From Pseudomonas oryzihabitans (GTDB lineage: Bacteria; Pseudomonadota; Gammaproteobacteria; Pseudomonadales; Pseudomonadaceae), in contig NZ_VDND01000006.1 of the NCBI RefSeq assembly GCF_007665395.1, positions 248,001 to 312,000 on the forward strand: a DNA stretch of 64,000 nt. The letters run 5' to 3'. The notes under the pieces are model-generated. The model was not told where the DNA came from and did no database searches. It saw nothing but the letters and a program-made list of their open reading frames with translations. The translations under genes and the position numbers were made by a program. Each line of letters opens with the position of its first letter. Position 1 is the first letter of the stretch. Shown one piece after another: positions 1-10,047 of this stretch.

Positions 1-1158
<1,158 letters not shown>

Positions 1159-1190
1159 GCGATTGGCCGGCAAGGTGATCAGCCACCCCG

Positions 1191-1208
1191 TGTAAGCTTT
1201 GGCTTACA
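1191..1208 (+). promoter_or_regulatory. GacA upstream activating sequence
   Basis: TGTAAGCTTTGGCTTACA is an 18-bp element matching the known GacA box TGTAAG-N6-CTTACA exactly. It is centred about 65 bp upstream of the start inferred for the small RNA, the position expected for activation by the phosphorylated response regulator GacA. Exact match plus spacing plus a GGA-rich RNA downstream make this a strong call. Confidence 0.9.
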
Positions 1209-1252
1209 TGACGTCGCCGAGATAAGCCATCGCCCAGGGTCAGGGAGCGGCG

Positions 1253-1258
1253 TAATCT
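1253..1258 (+). promoter_or_regulatory. -10 element of the Rsm-type sRNA promoter
   Basis: TAATCT lies 44 bp after the GacA box and predicts transcription from about 1264. No good -35 hexamer is seen, as usual for a promoter that depends on an upstream activator. The exact start is inferred. Confidence 0.55.
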
Positions 1259-1263
1259 ACACC

Positions 1264-1440
1264 CATCGGATCGCGGTACAGGATGTGCCCAGCGCTCCAG
1301 GTGACTTCAAGGAAATGTGGCCAGGATGGCCCCCCGGCAAGGATGTCGGGCAGAGACTCTCAAGGATAGATGGCCAAGGATTGGCGGCCCGACACGGATG
1401 TCGGGTTAAGTCTGCGAAACCTCGCCTCGGCGGGGTTTTT
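1264..1440 (+). ncRNA. Rsm-type regulatory RNA (RsmX/Y/Z class) that titrates CsrA/RsmA
   Basis: About 177 nt with no convincing ORF and eight GGA motifs (1268, 1281, 1311, 1324, 1341, 1364, 1378, 1396). Four lie in hairpin loops: GGCCA-GGA-TGGCC at 1319-1331; a 6-bp stem with loop AAGGAT at 1333-1350; GCCAA-GGA-TTGGC at 1373-1385; and a perfect 7-bp stem CCCGACA/TGTCGGG with loop CGGA at 1388-1405. It ends in an intrinsic terminator. GGA in loops is how Rsm RNAs bind and sequester RsmA/CsrA-family repressors, relieving translational repression of secondary metabolism, biofilm and motility genes. With the GacA box upstream this is a Gac/Rsm RNA. The acyl-CoA dehydrogenase neighbour suggests the RsmY type from memory of other Pseudomonas genomes, but the X/Y/Z assignment is uncertain. 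Confidence 0.87.
1418..1440 (+). terminator. Intrinsic terminator of the Rsm-type sRNA
   Basis: AACCTCGCC and GGCGGGGTT form a stem with one G-U pair, followed by a run of T (1435-1441). It closes the small RNA. Confidence 0.85.
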
Positions 1441-1517
1441 TATTGCCCGCCGGAACCTGATTCAGGGCCTGCCAGTCTTAGCAGCATCTTCTTGCCTGCC
1501 CTGTACTGGAGCCCGAT

Positions 1518-1676
1518 ATGGACCTCGTCCGCCTCATCTTCGCCATCATCCTGCCTCCGGTAGGCGTTTTCCTGCAGGTCGGCTTTGGCGGCGCCTTCTG
1601 GCTGAATATCCTGCTGACGCTGCTGGGCTATATTCCGGGTATCATCCATGCCGTCTGGGTGATTGCCCGTCGCTGA
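1518..1676 (+). CDS. Pmp3/YqaE family small membrane protein
   Basis: A 52-residue protein starting at ATG 1518 with a GGAG ribosome binding site at 1508-1511. It has two hydrophobic segments, about residues 4-21 and 29-50. The sequence IILPPVGVFLQVGFGGAFWL followed by NILLTLLGYIPGIIHAVWVI is the hallmark of the UPF0057/Pmp3 family. Known members are short two-helix inner-membrane proteins linked to membrane potential and to salt or cold stress; the molecular role is poorly defined. The gene stands alone between the small RNA terminator and the signalling operon on the same strand. Confidence 0.88.
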   Translation: MDLVRLIFAIILPPVGVFLQVGFGGAFWLNILLTLLGYIPGIIHAVWVIARR

Positions 1677-1939
1677 TCGGCGCCCTGGGCGCGTCCTGCG
1701 CGTCCACTGTCGCTTAGCTGGCCGACCGGCCAGCGCCAACCGGGACGAAGGGGCCAGCGTGCACGACGTCCGTGCCAGGTGAGGGCACGCCGCGCAGGCT
1801 CGTTCGAAGCCGTCCGGCCACGCGCTGGCAGGCGCCTCGAGCGACTGCCGGTCGTGCCTCGGTCAGTGATGCCACCCCTCCGCAGGCCGAGGCTTCGCCG
1901 TCGCCGACCGTTTTGTCCCGTACAAGGCTTTCAGACCCC

Positions 1940-4900
1940 ATGAATCGCGAGTCGCCCCTCGATCAGAAGCACTTCAGCCAGATCCTCAAACGCAATCTCA
2001 CGCTGCCTCTGAGCATCGGCGTCTTCAGCGCGATCTTCTTCATCGCCATCATCTATTACCTGCTGAAAGTCACCCAGTGGGTCGAGCACACCGATCGCGT
2101 CATCAGCGAGGCCAATGCCAACTTCCGCCTGGTGGTGGACCTGGAAACCGGCATGCGCGGCTACCTGCTGAGCGGCAACACCGGCTTCCTGCAGCCCTAT
2201 GAGCGGGCGCTGCCCAACGTCGAGCCGCAGCTCGACGAGCTGAAGAACCTGGTCAGCGACAGTGCCGTGCAGATTCGCCGTCTCGAACGCATCGAGGCGG
2301 TGCACCGCGAGTGGCGCCAGTACGCGAGTCAGGTGATCGAGGCACGGCGGGTCGGGGGCGACTTCCTGGCCCCGCTGAACGATGGCCAGGGCAAGAATCG
2401 CATCGACAGCATCCGCCGCGACTACACCGACTTCATCGCCTACGAAGAGCAGATGCGCGCCGAGCGCACCGAGACGGCCAGCCGGATGACGGTGATCTTC
2501 GTCGCGGCCTTCCTCATCGTCAGCCTGCTGCTCTCGGCCATCATGGCTTTCTTCGGTCGTCGCGAACTCATGCGGCTCTCCGCGACCTATACCCGGCTGC
2601 TCGACCAGCAGGCCGATCACACCGAGAACCTGGAACGGCAGAGCTGGTTCCGCTCGGGCCAGAATCAGCTGTCCGAAGCCGTCATCGGCCAGGCCGCGCT
2701 GACGCCCCTGGGGCAAAGCATCCTGCAATTCCTGGCGCGCTACCTGGGCGCCGCGGCGGGTGCCCTCTATGTGCGGCTCGACGACGGCACCCTGGAACGG
2801 GTCGCCGATTACGCCCTGGACGACGAAGGCCGCCGCCGCCGCCAGCGCCTGGCGCCGGGCGAAGGCCTGGCCGGGCAGGCGGTACTGGAAGGCCGCAGCC
2901 TGGCGCTGGAGCAACTGCCGGCCGACTACCTCAAGGTCAATTCCGCATTGGGCGAGCGTGAAGCCAGCGCGGCGCTCATCGTGCCCATCGAGAACGATGG
3001 CCGGGTGAATGGCGTGGTCGAGCTGGGCTTCCTGCGCGCCCTGCGCCCGCAGGACCAGGAACTGCTGACCCTGATCGCCGATTCCATCGGTTCCTCGGTG
3101 GAGGCCGCGCGCTATCGCCAGCGGCTGCAGCAGGTGCTGGCGGAAACCCAGCAGCTCAACGAGGAACTGCAGGTCCAGCAGGAAGAACTGCGCACCGCCA
3201 ACGAAGAACTGGAAGAGCAATCCCAGGCACTCAAGGAATCCCAGGTACACCTGGAGCAGCAGCAGGCCGAGCTGGAGCAGACCAACGAGCAGCTGTCCGA
3301 GCAGGCCCAGGAACTGCTGCAGCAGCGCGACGTGCTGGACGACCGCAACAGTCGCTTGAACGAAGCCCAGCAGCTGCTGGAAGACCGCGCGCGGGAGCTG
3401 GAGCGGGCCAGCCAGTACAAGTCGGAATTCCTGGCGAACATGTCCCATGAGCTGCGCACCCCGCTGAACAGCTCGCTGATCCTGTCCAAGCTGCTGGCGG
3501 ACAACCCCGTCGGCAATCTCAGCGACGAACAGGTGCGCTACGCCGAGTCCATCTATTCGGCGGGCAACGACCTGCTCACCCTGATCAACGACATCCTCGA
3601 CATCTCCAAGGTCGAGGCCGGCATGCTGGAGATCCGCCCGGAGCAGATGTCGATGCGCCGGCTGGTGGAGAGCCTGAAGGTCGCCTTCGAGCCGGTGGCC
3701 CAGAACAAGGGCGTCGCCTTCGTGGTGGAACTGGATGCGCGGATGCCGCCGGCCTTCTTCAGCGATCGCCAGCGGGTCGAGCAGATCCTCAAGAACCTGC
3801 TGTCCAACGCCTTCAAGTTCACCGAGCACGGCCAGGTGACCCTGCGGCTGTCGCTGGAAGAGGGCCAGCCCAGCTTCGCGGTGAGCGACACCGGCATCGG
3901 TATCGCCGCCGAGCAGCAGGAGCTGATCTTCGAGGCCTTCCGCCAGGCGGACGGCGCCATCACCCGCCGCTATGGCGGGACCGGCCTGGGGCTGTCGATC
4001 TCCCGCGACCTGGCGCTGTTGCTGGGCGGCACCCTGACCGTCACCAGCCAGCCGGGCGAGGGCAGCACCTTCACCCTGCGCCTGCCGCTGGAGTACCAGG
4101 AAGCCGCTGCGCCGACCCTGCCGGTGACGCCGGTCACCGCGCCGGCCGCGACCAGCGCCCCGGCTGCGTCGTCCGTCGCCATGCCGGCCCTGGCCGCCCC
4201 GGCGCGGCCGCAGTCGGCGCCGCCGGTCACCGAGGCCGCGGCCCCGGTGGGTAACACCTTCTCCGACGACCGGGACAGCTGGCCTTATCCGGATCGCCGG
4301 GTACTGGTGATCGAGGACGAGGTGCCCTTCGCGCAGATCCTCTATGACCTGGCCCATGAGCTGAAGTACAGCTGCCTGGTCACCCATCGTGCCGAGGAAG
4401 GCTTCGCCGCCGCCCTGGAATACCGCCCGGACGCCATCCTGCTGGACATGGGCCTGCCGGACCATTCCGGCCTGACGGTGCTGGAGCGGCTCAAGGAAAA
4501 TCCACTGACCCGGCACATCCCGGTGCACGTGGTCTCGGCCTCGGATCGCATCGAGACCGCCATGCACATGGGTGCGGTCGGCTACGCCATCAAGCCCACC
4601 ACCCGCGACGAGCTCAAGGAGGCCTTCGGCCGCCTGGAAGCCAAGTTCGCCGCCGGTATCAAGCGGGTGCTCCTAGTAGAAGACGACGCCCTGCAGCGCG
4701 ACAGCATCGCCAAGCTGATCGGCGACGTGGACGTGGAGATCACCGCGGTGGAGATGGGCAGCCAGGCCTTGGCGCTGCTGCGCGACGAGGTCTACGACTG
4801 CATGGTCATCGACCTCAAGCTGCCCGACATGGAAGGCGGCGAGTTGCTCGAACGCATGGCCAGCGAAGACATCTGCTCCTTCCCGCCGGTGATCGTCTAC

Positions 4901-5476
4901 ACCGGCCGCAGCCTGTCGCGCGACGAAGAAGCCGCCCTGCTCAAGTATTCGCGCTCCATCATCATCAAGGGTGCGCGTTCTCCAGAGCGGCTGCTCGACG
5001 AGGTGACGCTGTTCCTGCACAAGATCGAGGCCGACATGCCGCTGGATCGCCAGCGCATGCTGGAGAGCGCCCGCAGCCGCGAGAAGGCCTTCGACGGCCG
5101 TACCCTGCTGCTGGTGGACGACGACGTGCGCAACATCTTCGCCCTCACCAGCGCCCTGGAGCAGAAGGGCGCCAAGGTGGAGATCGCCCGCAACGGCCTG
5201 GAGGCGCTGGAGAAGCTCGACAACAGCGACACCATCGACCTGGTGCTGATGGACATCATGATGCCGATGATGGACGGCTACGAAGCCATGCGCGAGATCC
5301 GCAAGCGGCCGCACATGAAGAAGCTGCCGATCATCGCCATCACCGCCAAGGCCATGAAGGACGACCAGGAACGCTGCCTCGCCGCCGGCGCCAGCGACTA
5401 CCTGGCCAAGCCCATCGACCTGGACCGGCTGTTCTCGCTGATCCGCGTCTGGATGCCCTCGCTGGAGCGCCTGTAG
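1940..5476 (+). CDS. Hybrid sensor histidine kinase, CHASE3-GAF-HisKA-HATPase-REC-REC-REC
   Basis: An 1178-residue inner-membrane kinase. From the N-terminus: TM helix about 22-44, CHASE3-like extracytoplasmic sensor, TM helix about 185-207, GAF domain about 250-390, a long Gln/Glu-rich coiled coil about 395-500, HisKA with phospho-acceptor His503 in SHELRTPLN, HATPase with DTGIGI and GGTGLGLSI motifs, an Ala/Pro-rich linker, then three receivers with Asp836 (LLDMGLPD), Asp958 (VIDLKLPD) and Asp1105 ([11 protein letters not shown]). The frame is open from 1772, but the first 56 codons are Arg/Pro/Ala-rich and unlike the family, so ATG 1940 is chosen. It heads an operon with CheR, CheB and a receiver-kinase. 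Such kinases feed phosphorelays; the signal is unknown. A CHASE3 plus GAF layout suggests both periplasmic and cytosolic input. Confidence 0.92.
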   Translation: MNRESPLDQKHFSQILKRNLTLPLSIGVFSAIFFIAIIYYLLKVTQWVEHTDRVISEANANFRLVVDLETGMRGYLLSGNTGFLQPYERALPNVEPQLDELKNLVSDSAVQIRRLERIEAVHREWRQYASQVIEARRVGGDFLAPLNDGQGKNRIDSIRRDYTDFIAYEEQMRAERTETASRMTVIFVAAFLIVSLLLSAIMAFFGRRELMRLSATYTRLLDQQADHTENLERQSWFRSGQNQLSEAVIGQAALTPLGQSILQFLARYLGAAAGALYVRLDDGTLERVADYALDDEGRRRRQRLAPGEGLAGQAVLEGRSLALEQLPADYLKVNSALGEREASAALIVPIENDGRVNGVVELGFLRALRPQDQELLTLIADSIGSSVEAARYRQRLQQVLAETQQLNEELQVQQEELRTANEELEEQSQALKESQVHLEQQQAELEQTNEQLSEQAQELLQQRDVLDDRNSRLNEAQQLLEDRARELERASQYKSEFLANMSHELRTPLNSSLILSKLLADNPVGNLSDEQVRYAESIYSAGNDLLTLINDILDISKVEAGMLEIRPEQMSMRRLVESLKVAFEPVAQNKGVAFVVELDARMPPAFFSDRQRVEQILKNLLSNAFKFTEHGQVTLRLSLEEGQPSFAVSDTGIGIAAEQQELIFEAFRQADGAITRRYGGTGLGLSISRDLALLLGGTLTVTSQPGEGSTFTLRLPLEYQEAAAPTLPVTPVTAPAATSAPAASSVAMPALAAPARPQSAPPVTEAAAPVGNTFSDDRDSWPYPDRRVLVIEDEVPFAQILYDLAHELKYSCLVTHRAEEGFAAALEYRPDAILLDMGLPDHSGLTVLERLKENPLTRHIPVHVVSASDRIETAMHMGAVGYAIKPTTRDELKEAFGRLEAKFAAGIKRVLLVEDDALQRDSIAKLIGDVDVEITAVEMGSQALALLRDEVYDCMVIDLKLPDMEGGELLERMASEDICSFPPVIVYTGRSLSRDEEAALLKYSRSIIIKGARSPERLLDEVTLFLHKIEADMPLDRQRMLESARSREKAFDGRTLLLVDDDVRNIFALTSALEQKGAKVEIARNGLEALEKLDNSDTIDLVLMDIMMPMMDGYEAMREIRKRPHMKKLPIIAITAKAMKDDQERCLAAGASDYLAKPIDLDRLFSLIRVWMPSLERL

Positions 5477-5479
5477 GTC

Positions 5480-6298
5480 ATGAGCGAGCGGCTGCAGGAC
5501 ATCGAGCTGAGGTTGCTGCTGGAGGGCATCTTCCTCAGGTACAGCCACGACTTCCGCAACTATTCCAAGGCCTCGCTCAAGCGCCGGGTGCTACAGGCAC
5601 TGACGCGCTTCGAATGTCCCAGCATCTCGGCGCTGCAGGACCGGGTGCTGCGCGATCCGGCGCTGTTCGCCGAGCTGCTGCAATTCATCACCATCCCGGT
5701 GAGCGAGATGTTCCGCGATCCGGGTTACTTCCTCGCCCTGCGCCAGCAGGTGGTGCCAGTCTTGCGCACCTATCCCTCGCTCAAGGTGTGGATCGCCGGT
5801 TGCAGCACCGGCGAGGAAGTCTTCTCGATGGCCATCCTGTTCCAGGAAGAGGGGCTGCTGGAGCGCACCCTGTTCTATGCCACCGACATCAATCCACGCT
5901 CCATGGACAAGGCCCGCCAGGGCATCTTTCCGCTGGAGCGGATGCGCGCCTATACCGCCAGCTACCAGAAAGCCGGCGGCACCCGGGCCTTCTCCGACTA
6001 CTACACTGCGGCCTATGACGGCGCCCTGTTCGACAAGTCGCTGATCGCCAACGTGACCTTCGCCGACCACAGCCTGGCCACCGACAGCGTCTTCTCCGAG
6101 ACGCAACTGGTGTCCTGCCGCAACGTGCTCATCTACTTCAACAAGAATCTGCAGAATCGGGCGCTCGGGCTGTTCCACGAGTCCCTGAGTCACCGCGGCT
6201 TTCTCGGCCTGGGCAGCAAGGAGTCGCTGGACTTCTCCGCCTATGCCAGCCACTTCGAGCCGGTGGTGAAGCAGGAACGACTGTTCCGCAGGCTCTAG
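5480..6298 (+). CDS. CheR-type protein-glutamate O-methyltransferase
   Basis: A 272-residue CheR homologue that starts 3 bases after the hybrid kinase stop. The N-terminal CheR all-alpha domain (about 1-75) is followed by the SAM-binding domain with GCSTGEE and the SCRNVLIYFNK signature. CheR enzymes methylate glutamates of chemoreceptors using S-adenosylmethionine. No chemoreceptor, CheA or CheW gene is nearby, so this belongs to the class of CheR proteins tied to histidine kinase operons, whose target may not be a classical receptor. It is full length and has no extra domain. Confidence 0.92.
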   Translation: MSERLQDIELRLLLEGIFLRYSHDFRNYSKASLKRRVLQALTRFECPSISALQDRVLRDPALFAELLQFITIPVSEMFRDPGYFLALRQQVVPVLRTYPSLKVWIAGCSTGEEVFSMAILFQEEGLLERTLFYATDINPRSMDKARQGIFPLERMRAYTASYQKAGGTRAFSDYYTAAYDGALFDKSLIANVTFADHSLATDSVFSETQLVSCRNVLIYFNKNLQNRALGLFHESLSHRGFLGLGSKESLDFSAYASHFEPVVKQERLFRRL

Positions 6299-6299
6299 C

Positions 6300-6887
6300 A
6301 TGTTCCCGCCCCTGAAGCCGTTGCGCCTCATCGTCATCGGAGCCTCTGCCGGCGGGCTGCAGGTGCTGCTGCGCCTGTTCAGCGCGCTGCCGGCCAGTTA
6401 TCGCCTGCCACTGGCGGTGGTGCTGCACCTGCCCGACGACCGCACCTCGCGGCTGGCCGAATTGTTCCAGGCGCGCCTGGCCCTGCGGGTGCGCGAGGCC
6501 GAGGACAAGGACGCTATACTGCCGGGCACCCTGTATTTCGCGCCGCCGGGCTATCACCTGCTGGTGGAGGACGACTTCACCCTGTCGCTGTCACGCGACG
6601 AGCCGGTGCAGTTCTCCCGGCCGTCCATCGATGTCCTGTTCGAAAGCGCGGCCGATGCGCTGGGCGAACAGGTCTGCGGCATCCTGCTGACCGGCGCCAA
6701 CCACGACGGCGCCAATGGGCTACACACCCTGAACCGGAGCGGCGGCGTCACGGTCGTCCAAGCGCCGAGCTCGGCGGAGGTACCGACCATGCCCGAGGCG
6801 GCGCTGAAGAGATTCCACCCGGATTTCGTGCTGGATGTGCCGGGCATCCATCTATTGCTCACCGAGCTGGAACGCGACCATGGCTGA
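6300..6887 (+). CDS. CheB-type methylesterase domain protein without a receiver domain
   Basis: A 195-residue protein consisting of the CheB catalytic domain only. The triad is visible: Ser in GASAGG (about residue 17), His in VVLHLP (about 44) and Asp in GANHDGANG (about 136). CheB hydrolyses receptor methyl-glutamates. Classical CheB has an N-terminal receiver that controls activity; here it is absent, so any control must come from a partner, plausibly the receiver-kinase encoded next. The start is one base after the cheR stop, and the end overlaps the next gene by 8 bases, so translation is probably coupled. Confidence 0.92.
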   Translation: MFPPLKPLRLIVIGASAGGLQVLLRLFSALPASYRLPLAVVLHLPDDRTSRLAELFQARLALRVREAEDKDAILPGTLYFAPPGYHLLVEDDFTLSLSRDEPVQFSRPSIDVLFESAADALGEQVCGILLTGANHDGANGLHTLNRSGGVTVVQAPSSAEVPTMPEAALKRFHPDFVLDVPGIHLLLTELERDHG

Positions 6888-8076
6888 TGTACCCGTCGAG
6901 CAGGCGAAGATCCTGCTCGTAGACGACCTGCCGGAGAACCTTCTGGCACTGGAAGCCTTGCTGCGTAGCGAGGAGCTGGAGATCTTCCAGGCCACCTCTG
7001 CCGAGGCGGCGCTGGAGCTGCTGCTGATGCACGAGTTCGCCCTGGCGATCCTCGACGTGCAGATGCCGGGCATGAATGGCTTCGAATTGGCGGAAATGAT
7101 GCGTGGCCTGGAAAAGACCCGGCACATCCCCATCGTCTTCGTCAGCGCCGCCGGCCGTGACCTGAACTATGCCTTCAAGGGCTACGAGAGCGGTGCGGTG
7201 GACTTCCTGCACAAGCCTCTCGACGTCCATGCGGTGAAGAGCAAGACCCGGGTGTTCGTCGACCTCTACTGGCACCGCAAGCGCCTCGCCGAGCAGCTGG
7301 TGGCCCTGGAGCAGAGCCGCCAGGAGCAGGAGGTCCTGCTCGCCGAGCTGCGCCAGACCCAGGTGGAGCTGCAGCAGGCGGTACGCACCCGCGATGACTT
7401 CATGTCCATGGTTTCCCATGAACTCAAGACGCCGCTCAACACCCTGATGCTCGAAGCCCAGCTGCGCCGCATGTACCTGGACAAGGGCAAGCTGGAGGCC
7501 TTTACCCCGGACAAGCTGGCCGGCATGGCCGAGCGCGACGAGCGCCAGATCCAGCGCCTGGTGCACCTGATCGACGACATGCTCGACATCTCGCGCATCC
7601 GCACCGGCAAGCTGTCCATCCGCCCGTTGCAGTGCGATCTCGCCGCCCTGGTCAACACCGTGGTGGACAGCTTCGCTTCGCAATTCGCCGCCGCCGGTTG
7701 CGCGGTGCAGCTGCACGCCGAAGGCACGGCCCCGGGCTACTGGGACGAATTCCGCATCGAACAGGTGATCACCAACCTGCTGACCAACGCCATGAGATAC
7801 GGCGCCGGGCGACCGGTGGAGATCTCCCTGCGCAGCGATGGGGCCGACGTCGAGTTGAGCGTCAAGGACCACGGCATTGGCATCCCGGTGGAACACCAGG
7901 CGCTGATCTTCCGCCAGTTCGAGCGCGCCAGCGGCACCGAGAACATCGCCGGCCTGGGCCTGGGACTCTATATCGCCGACCAGATCGTCAAGGCGCACAG
8001 TGGCAGTCTGCATGTGGAAAGCATTGCTGGGCAGGGGGCGACGTTTCGCCTGCGGCTGCCTTGCCTGCCTGCCTAG
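6880..8076 (+). CDS. Receiver-histidine kinase (REC-HisKA-HATPase)
   Basis: A 398-residue cytoplasmic protein. It has an N-terminal receiver with Asp59 in LDVQMPG, a short coiled coil about 135-170, HisKA with His180 in SHELKTPLN, and HATPase with KDHGIGIP and GLGLGLYIAD. No membrane segment is seen. The receiver in front of a kinase suggests it is switched on or off by phosphotransfer from the hybrid kinase, giving a phosphorelay. The start overlaps the cheB end by 8 bases and it is the last gene of the four-gene operon. The CheR/CheB/double-kinase arrangement is a recurring cluster in Pseudomonas and other proteobacteria, but its physiological output is not established. Confidence 0.9.
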   Translation: MADVPVEQAKILLVDDLPENLLALEALLRSEELEIFQATSAEAALELLLMHEFALAILDVQMPGMNGFELAEMMRGLEKTRHIPIVFVSAAGRDLNYAFKGYESGAVDFLHKPLDVHAVKSKTRVFVDLYWHRKRLAEQLVALEQSRQEQEVLLAELRQTQVELQQAVRTRDDFMSMVSHELKTPLNTLMLEAQLRRMYLDKGKLEAFTPDKLAGMAERDERQIQRLVHLIDDMLDISRIRTGKLSIRPLQCDLAALVNTVVDSFASQFAAAGCAVQLHAEGTAPGYWDEFRIEQVITNLLTNAMRYGAGRPVEISLRSDGADVELSVKDHGIGIPVEHQALIFRQFERASGTENIAGLGLGLYIADQIVKAHSGSLHVESIAGQGATFRLRLPCLPA

Positions 8077-8117
8077 CTGGCATTGACAGGACCCTGGGCG
8101 CCCGCGAGAATCGAGAA

Positions 8118-8141
8118 AAGAGGTGAGATGTCGTACCTCTT
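8118..8141. promoter_or_regulatory. Inverted repeat upstream of the uronate dehydrogenase gene
   Basis: AAGAGGT (8118-8124) and ACCTCTT (8135-8141) are perfect 7-bp inverted arms around 10 bp that include TGTCGT. The position, 32 bases before the udh start, suits an operator. GntR-type regulators control uronate genes in related bacteria, but no regulator gene is adjacent, so its identity is a guess. Confidence 0.35.
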
Positions 8142-8172
8142 GCCAGATAACTCCATAAAAAGGCGCCCGTCC

Positions 8173-8991
8173 ATGTCCGCAGTCTCTTCCTCCCGCTTCC
8201 AGCGACTCTTGCTGACCGGCGCCGCCGGCGGTCTCGGCAAGGAGCTGCGCCAGCGGCTCAAGCCCCATGCCGAGATCCTGCGGCTGTCCGACATCGCGCC
8301 GATGGAGCCCGCCCAGGGCGCGGCGGAAGAGGTGGTGACCTGCGACCTCGCCGACAAGGCCGGCGTCCATGCCCTGGTCGAAGGCGTCGATGCCATCCTG
8401 CACTTCGGTGGCATCTCCACCGAGCATGCCTTCGAACCCATCCTCGAAGCCAACATCCGCGGCACCTTCAACCTCTATGAGGCGGCGCGCCGTCATGGCG
8501 TGAAGCGCATCGTCTTCGCCAGCTCCAACCATGTCATCGGTTTCTACCGTCAGGACCAGCGCATCGACGCCAGCGTGCCCCAGCGCCCGGACAGCTACTA
8601 CGGCCTGTCCAAGGCCTTCGGCGAGGACCTGGCCAGCTTCTACTTCGACCGCCACGGCATCGAGACGGTGAGCATCCGCATCGGCTCCTCCTTCCCCGAG
8701 GCGCAGAACCGCCGCATGCTCGCCACCTGGCTGAGCTACGAAGACCTCACCGACCTCATCCTGCGCAGCCTGACCACCCCGGACGTCGGCCATACCATCG
8801 TCTACGGCGCCTCCAACAATCGCGACAGCTGGTGGGACAACCGCCTGGCCGCGCACCTGGGCTTCCAGCCCAAGGACAGCTCCGAGCCATTCCGCGCCAA
8901 GGTCGAGGCCCAGCCGCTGCCGGCGGCGGATGATCCGTCGAGGGTTTACCAGGGTGGTGCCTTCGTCGCCACCGGCCCCTTCGACGACTGA
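8173..8991 (+). CDS. udh: Uronate dehydrogenase (NAD-dependent)
   Basis: A 272-residue short-chain dehydrogenase/epimerase-fold protein with N-terminal NAD-binding motif TGAAGGLGKELRQRL and catalytic YYGLSK (Tyr143 and Lys147 or nearby). Length, sequence and the lactonase gene that follows match uronate dehydrogenase of plant-associated Pseudomonas, which oxidises D-glucuronate and D-galacturonate to the aldarolactones. The frame is open upstream to 8083, but ATG 8173 gives the family's normal N-terminus. The lactonase starts 10 bases after the stop. Dehydratase and transporter genes for the rest of the aldarate pathway are not in the window. Confidence 0.85.
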   Translation: MSAVSSSRFQRLLLTGAAGGLGKELRQRLKPHAEILRLSDIAPMEPAQGAAEEVVTCDLADKAGVHALVEGVDAILHFGGISTEHAFEPILEANIRGTFNLYEAARRHGVKRIVFASSNHVIGFYRQDQRIDASVPQRPDSYYGLSKAFGEDLASFYFDRHGIETVSIRIGSSFPEAQNRRMLATWLSYEDLTDLILRSLTTPDVGHTIVYGASNNRDSWWDNRLAAHLGFQPKDSSEPFRAKVEAQPLPAADDPSRVYQGGAFVATGPFDD

Positions 8992-9001
8992 GCGGCCGGC
9001 C

Positions 9002-9880
9002 ATGACTGCCGAATTGCTGGTCGATGCCCGCAACGCCACCGGCGAGTGCCCGGTCTGGCACGTCGCCGAACAGGCACTCTACTGGGTCGATATCCCCGCG
9101 CAACGCCTGCACCGCTGGACCCTGGACGGAGCCCTGGACAGTTGGACCGCACCGGAAATGCTGGCCTGCATCGCTGTCCGTGAGAGCGGCGACTGGCTGG
9201 CCGGCCTGGAAAGTGGCCTCTTCGCCCTGCAGACCGACGCCGCCGGTCAATTGACCGGCGAACGCCTGGTCACCCTCGACCACGCCCAGCCGGCGATGAG
9301 ATGCAACGACGGTCGCTGCGATCGCCAGGGCCGCTTCCTGGTGGGCACCATGGTGCAGGACATGGCCCAGGGTATTCCGGCCGGACGCCTCTACAGCCAC
9401 ACGGCAGGCGAGGGGGCTCGATTGCTGCTGGACGACCTCATCGTGCCCAACGGCCTGGCGTTGAGCCCCGATGGTCGCACCCTCTACCTCTCCGACTCCC
9501 ATCCCAGCCGCCAGCAGATCTGGGCCTTCGACTACGATCCCGAGACTGGCACGCCGACCAACCGGCGCCTGTTCGTCGACATGAACACCCATCCGGGGCG
9601 ACCCGACGGTGCGGCGGTGGATGTCGATGGCTGCTACTGGATCTGCGGCAACGATGCCGGCCTGATCCATCGCTTCACCCCCGAGGGTCGCCTGGATCGC
9701 TCCCTGGCCGTACCGGTCAAGAAGCCCGCCATGTGCGCCTTCGGTGGACGCAACCTGGATACCCTGTTCGTCACCTCCATCCGCCCGGGTGGCGACTTGA
9801 GCGACCAGCCGCTGGCCGGGGGGCTGTTCGCCCTGGATCCCGGGGTCCAGGGCCTACCCGAACCCGCTTTCGCGGGCTGA
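9002..9880 (+). CDS. SMP-30/gluconolactonase family sugar lactonase
   Basis: A 292-residue six-bladed beta-propeller of the SMP-30/regucalcin family: GECPVWHVAEQALYWVD near the N-terminus, then NDGRCDRQGRFLVGTM, VPNGLALSPDGRTLYLSDS and HPGRPDGAAVDVDGCYW. The metal-binding Glu, Asn and Asp of the family are in these motifs. Members hydrolyse sugar lactones. Paired with udh, it most likely opens the galactaro- or glucaro-lactone the dehydrogenase makes; gluconolactone or arabinolactone are alternatives. ATG 9002 begins 10 bases after the udh stop and the two are probably one transcript. Confidence 0.85.
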   Translation: MTAELLVDARNATGECPVWHVAEQALYWVDIPAQRLHRWTLDGALDSWTAPEMLACIAVRESGDWLAGLESGLFALQTDAAGQLTGERLVTLDHAQPAMRCNDGRCDRQGRFLVGTMVQDMAQGIPAGRLYSHTAGEGARLLLDDLIVPNGLALSPDGRTLYLSDSHPSRQQIWAFDYDPETGTPTNRRLFVDMNTHPGRPDGAAVDVDGCYWICGNDAGLIHRFTPEGRLDRSLAVPVKKPAMCAFGGRNLDTLFVTSIRPGGDLSDQPLAGGLFALDPGVQGLPEPAFAG

Positions 9881-9964
9881 GTGGCAAGCGGGTCAGGCGC
9901 AACGGGAGCCTTGGCCAGGGCGCGCCTGCGCCGCCACGAGTGCTTGGCCACGGCAGGACACCGG

Positions 9965-9982
9965 TTGTCATGCTTTTGTCAT
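9965..9982 (+). promoter_or_regulatory. PHO-box-like direct repeat
   Basis: TTGTCATGCTTTTGTCAT is two TTGTCAT heptamers separated by 4 bp, an 11-bp period. This is the layout of the PhoB box, two CTGTCAT-type heptamers with a 4-bp spacer, with a C to T change at the first base of each. It lies 31 bp before a perfect -10 hexamer, about two helical turns further than the standard position. It suggests phosphate control of the acyltransferase gene; not proven. Confidence 0.45.
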
Positions 9983-10013
9983 GATCGGCGGCGAGTCGAG
10001 CGCCTGCGCGACC

Positions 10014-10019
10014 TATAAT
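10014..10019 (+). promoter_or_regulatory. -10 element for the acyltransferase gene
   Basis: A perfect TATAAT 28 bases before the ATG, with no recognisable -35 hexamer at normal spacing, which fits activator dependence. Confidence 0.6.
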
Positions 10020-10047
10020 GGGGCTTTAGCCGTCGTCCGCCGCCGTC

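Noticed and set aside
1931..4567. An 878-codon open frame antisense to the hybrid kinase gene
   Set aside because: High G+C codons make long shadow frames. Its product is a low-complexity Gln/Gly/Arg/His mix with no domain, and the sense frame encodes a perfect kinase.
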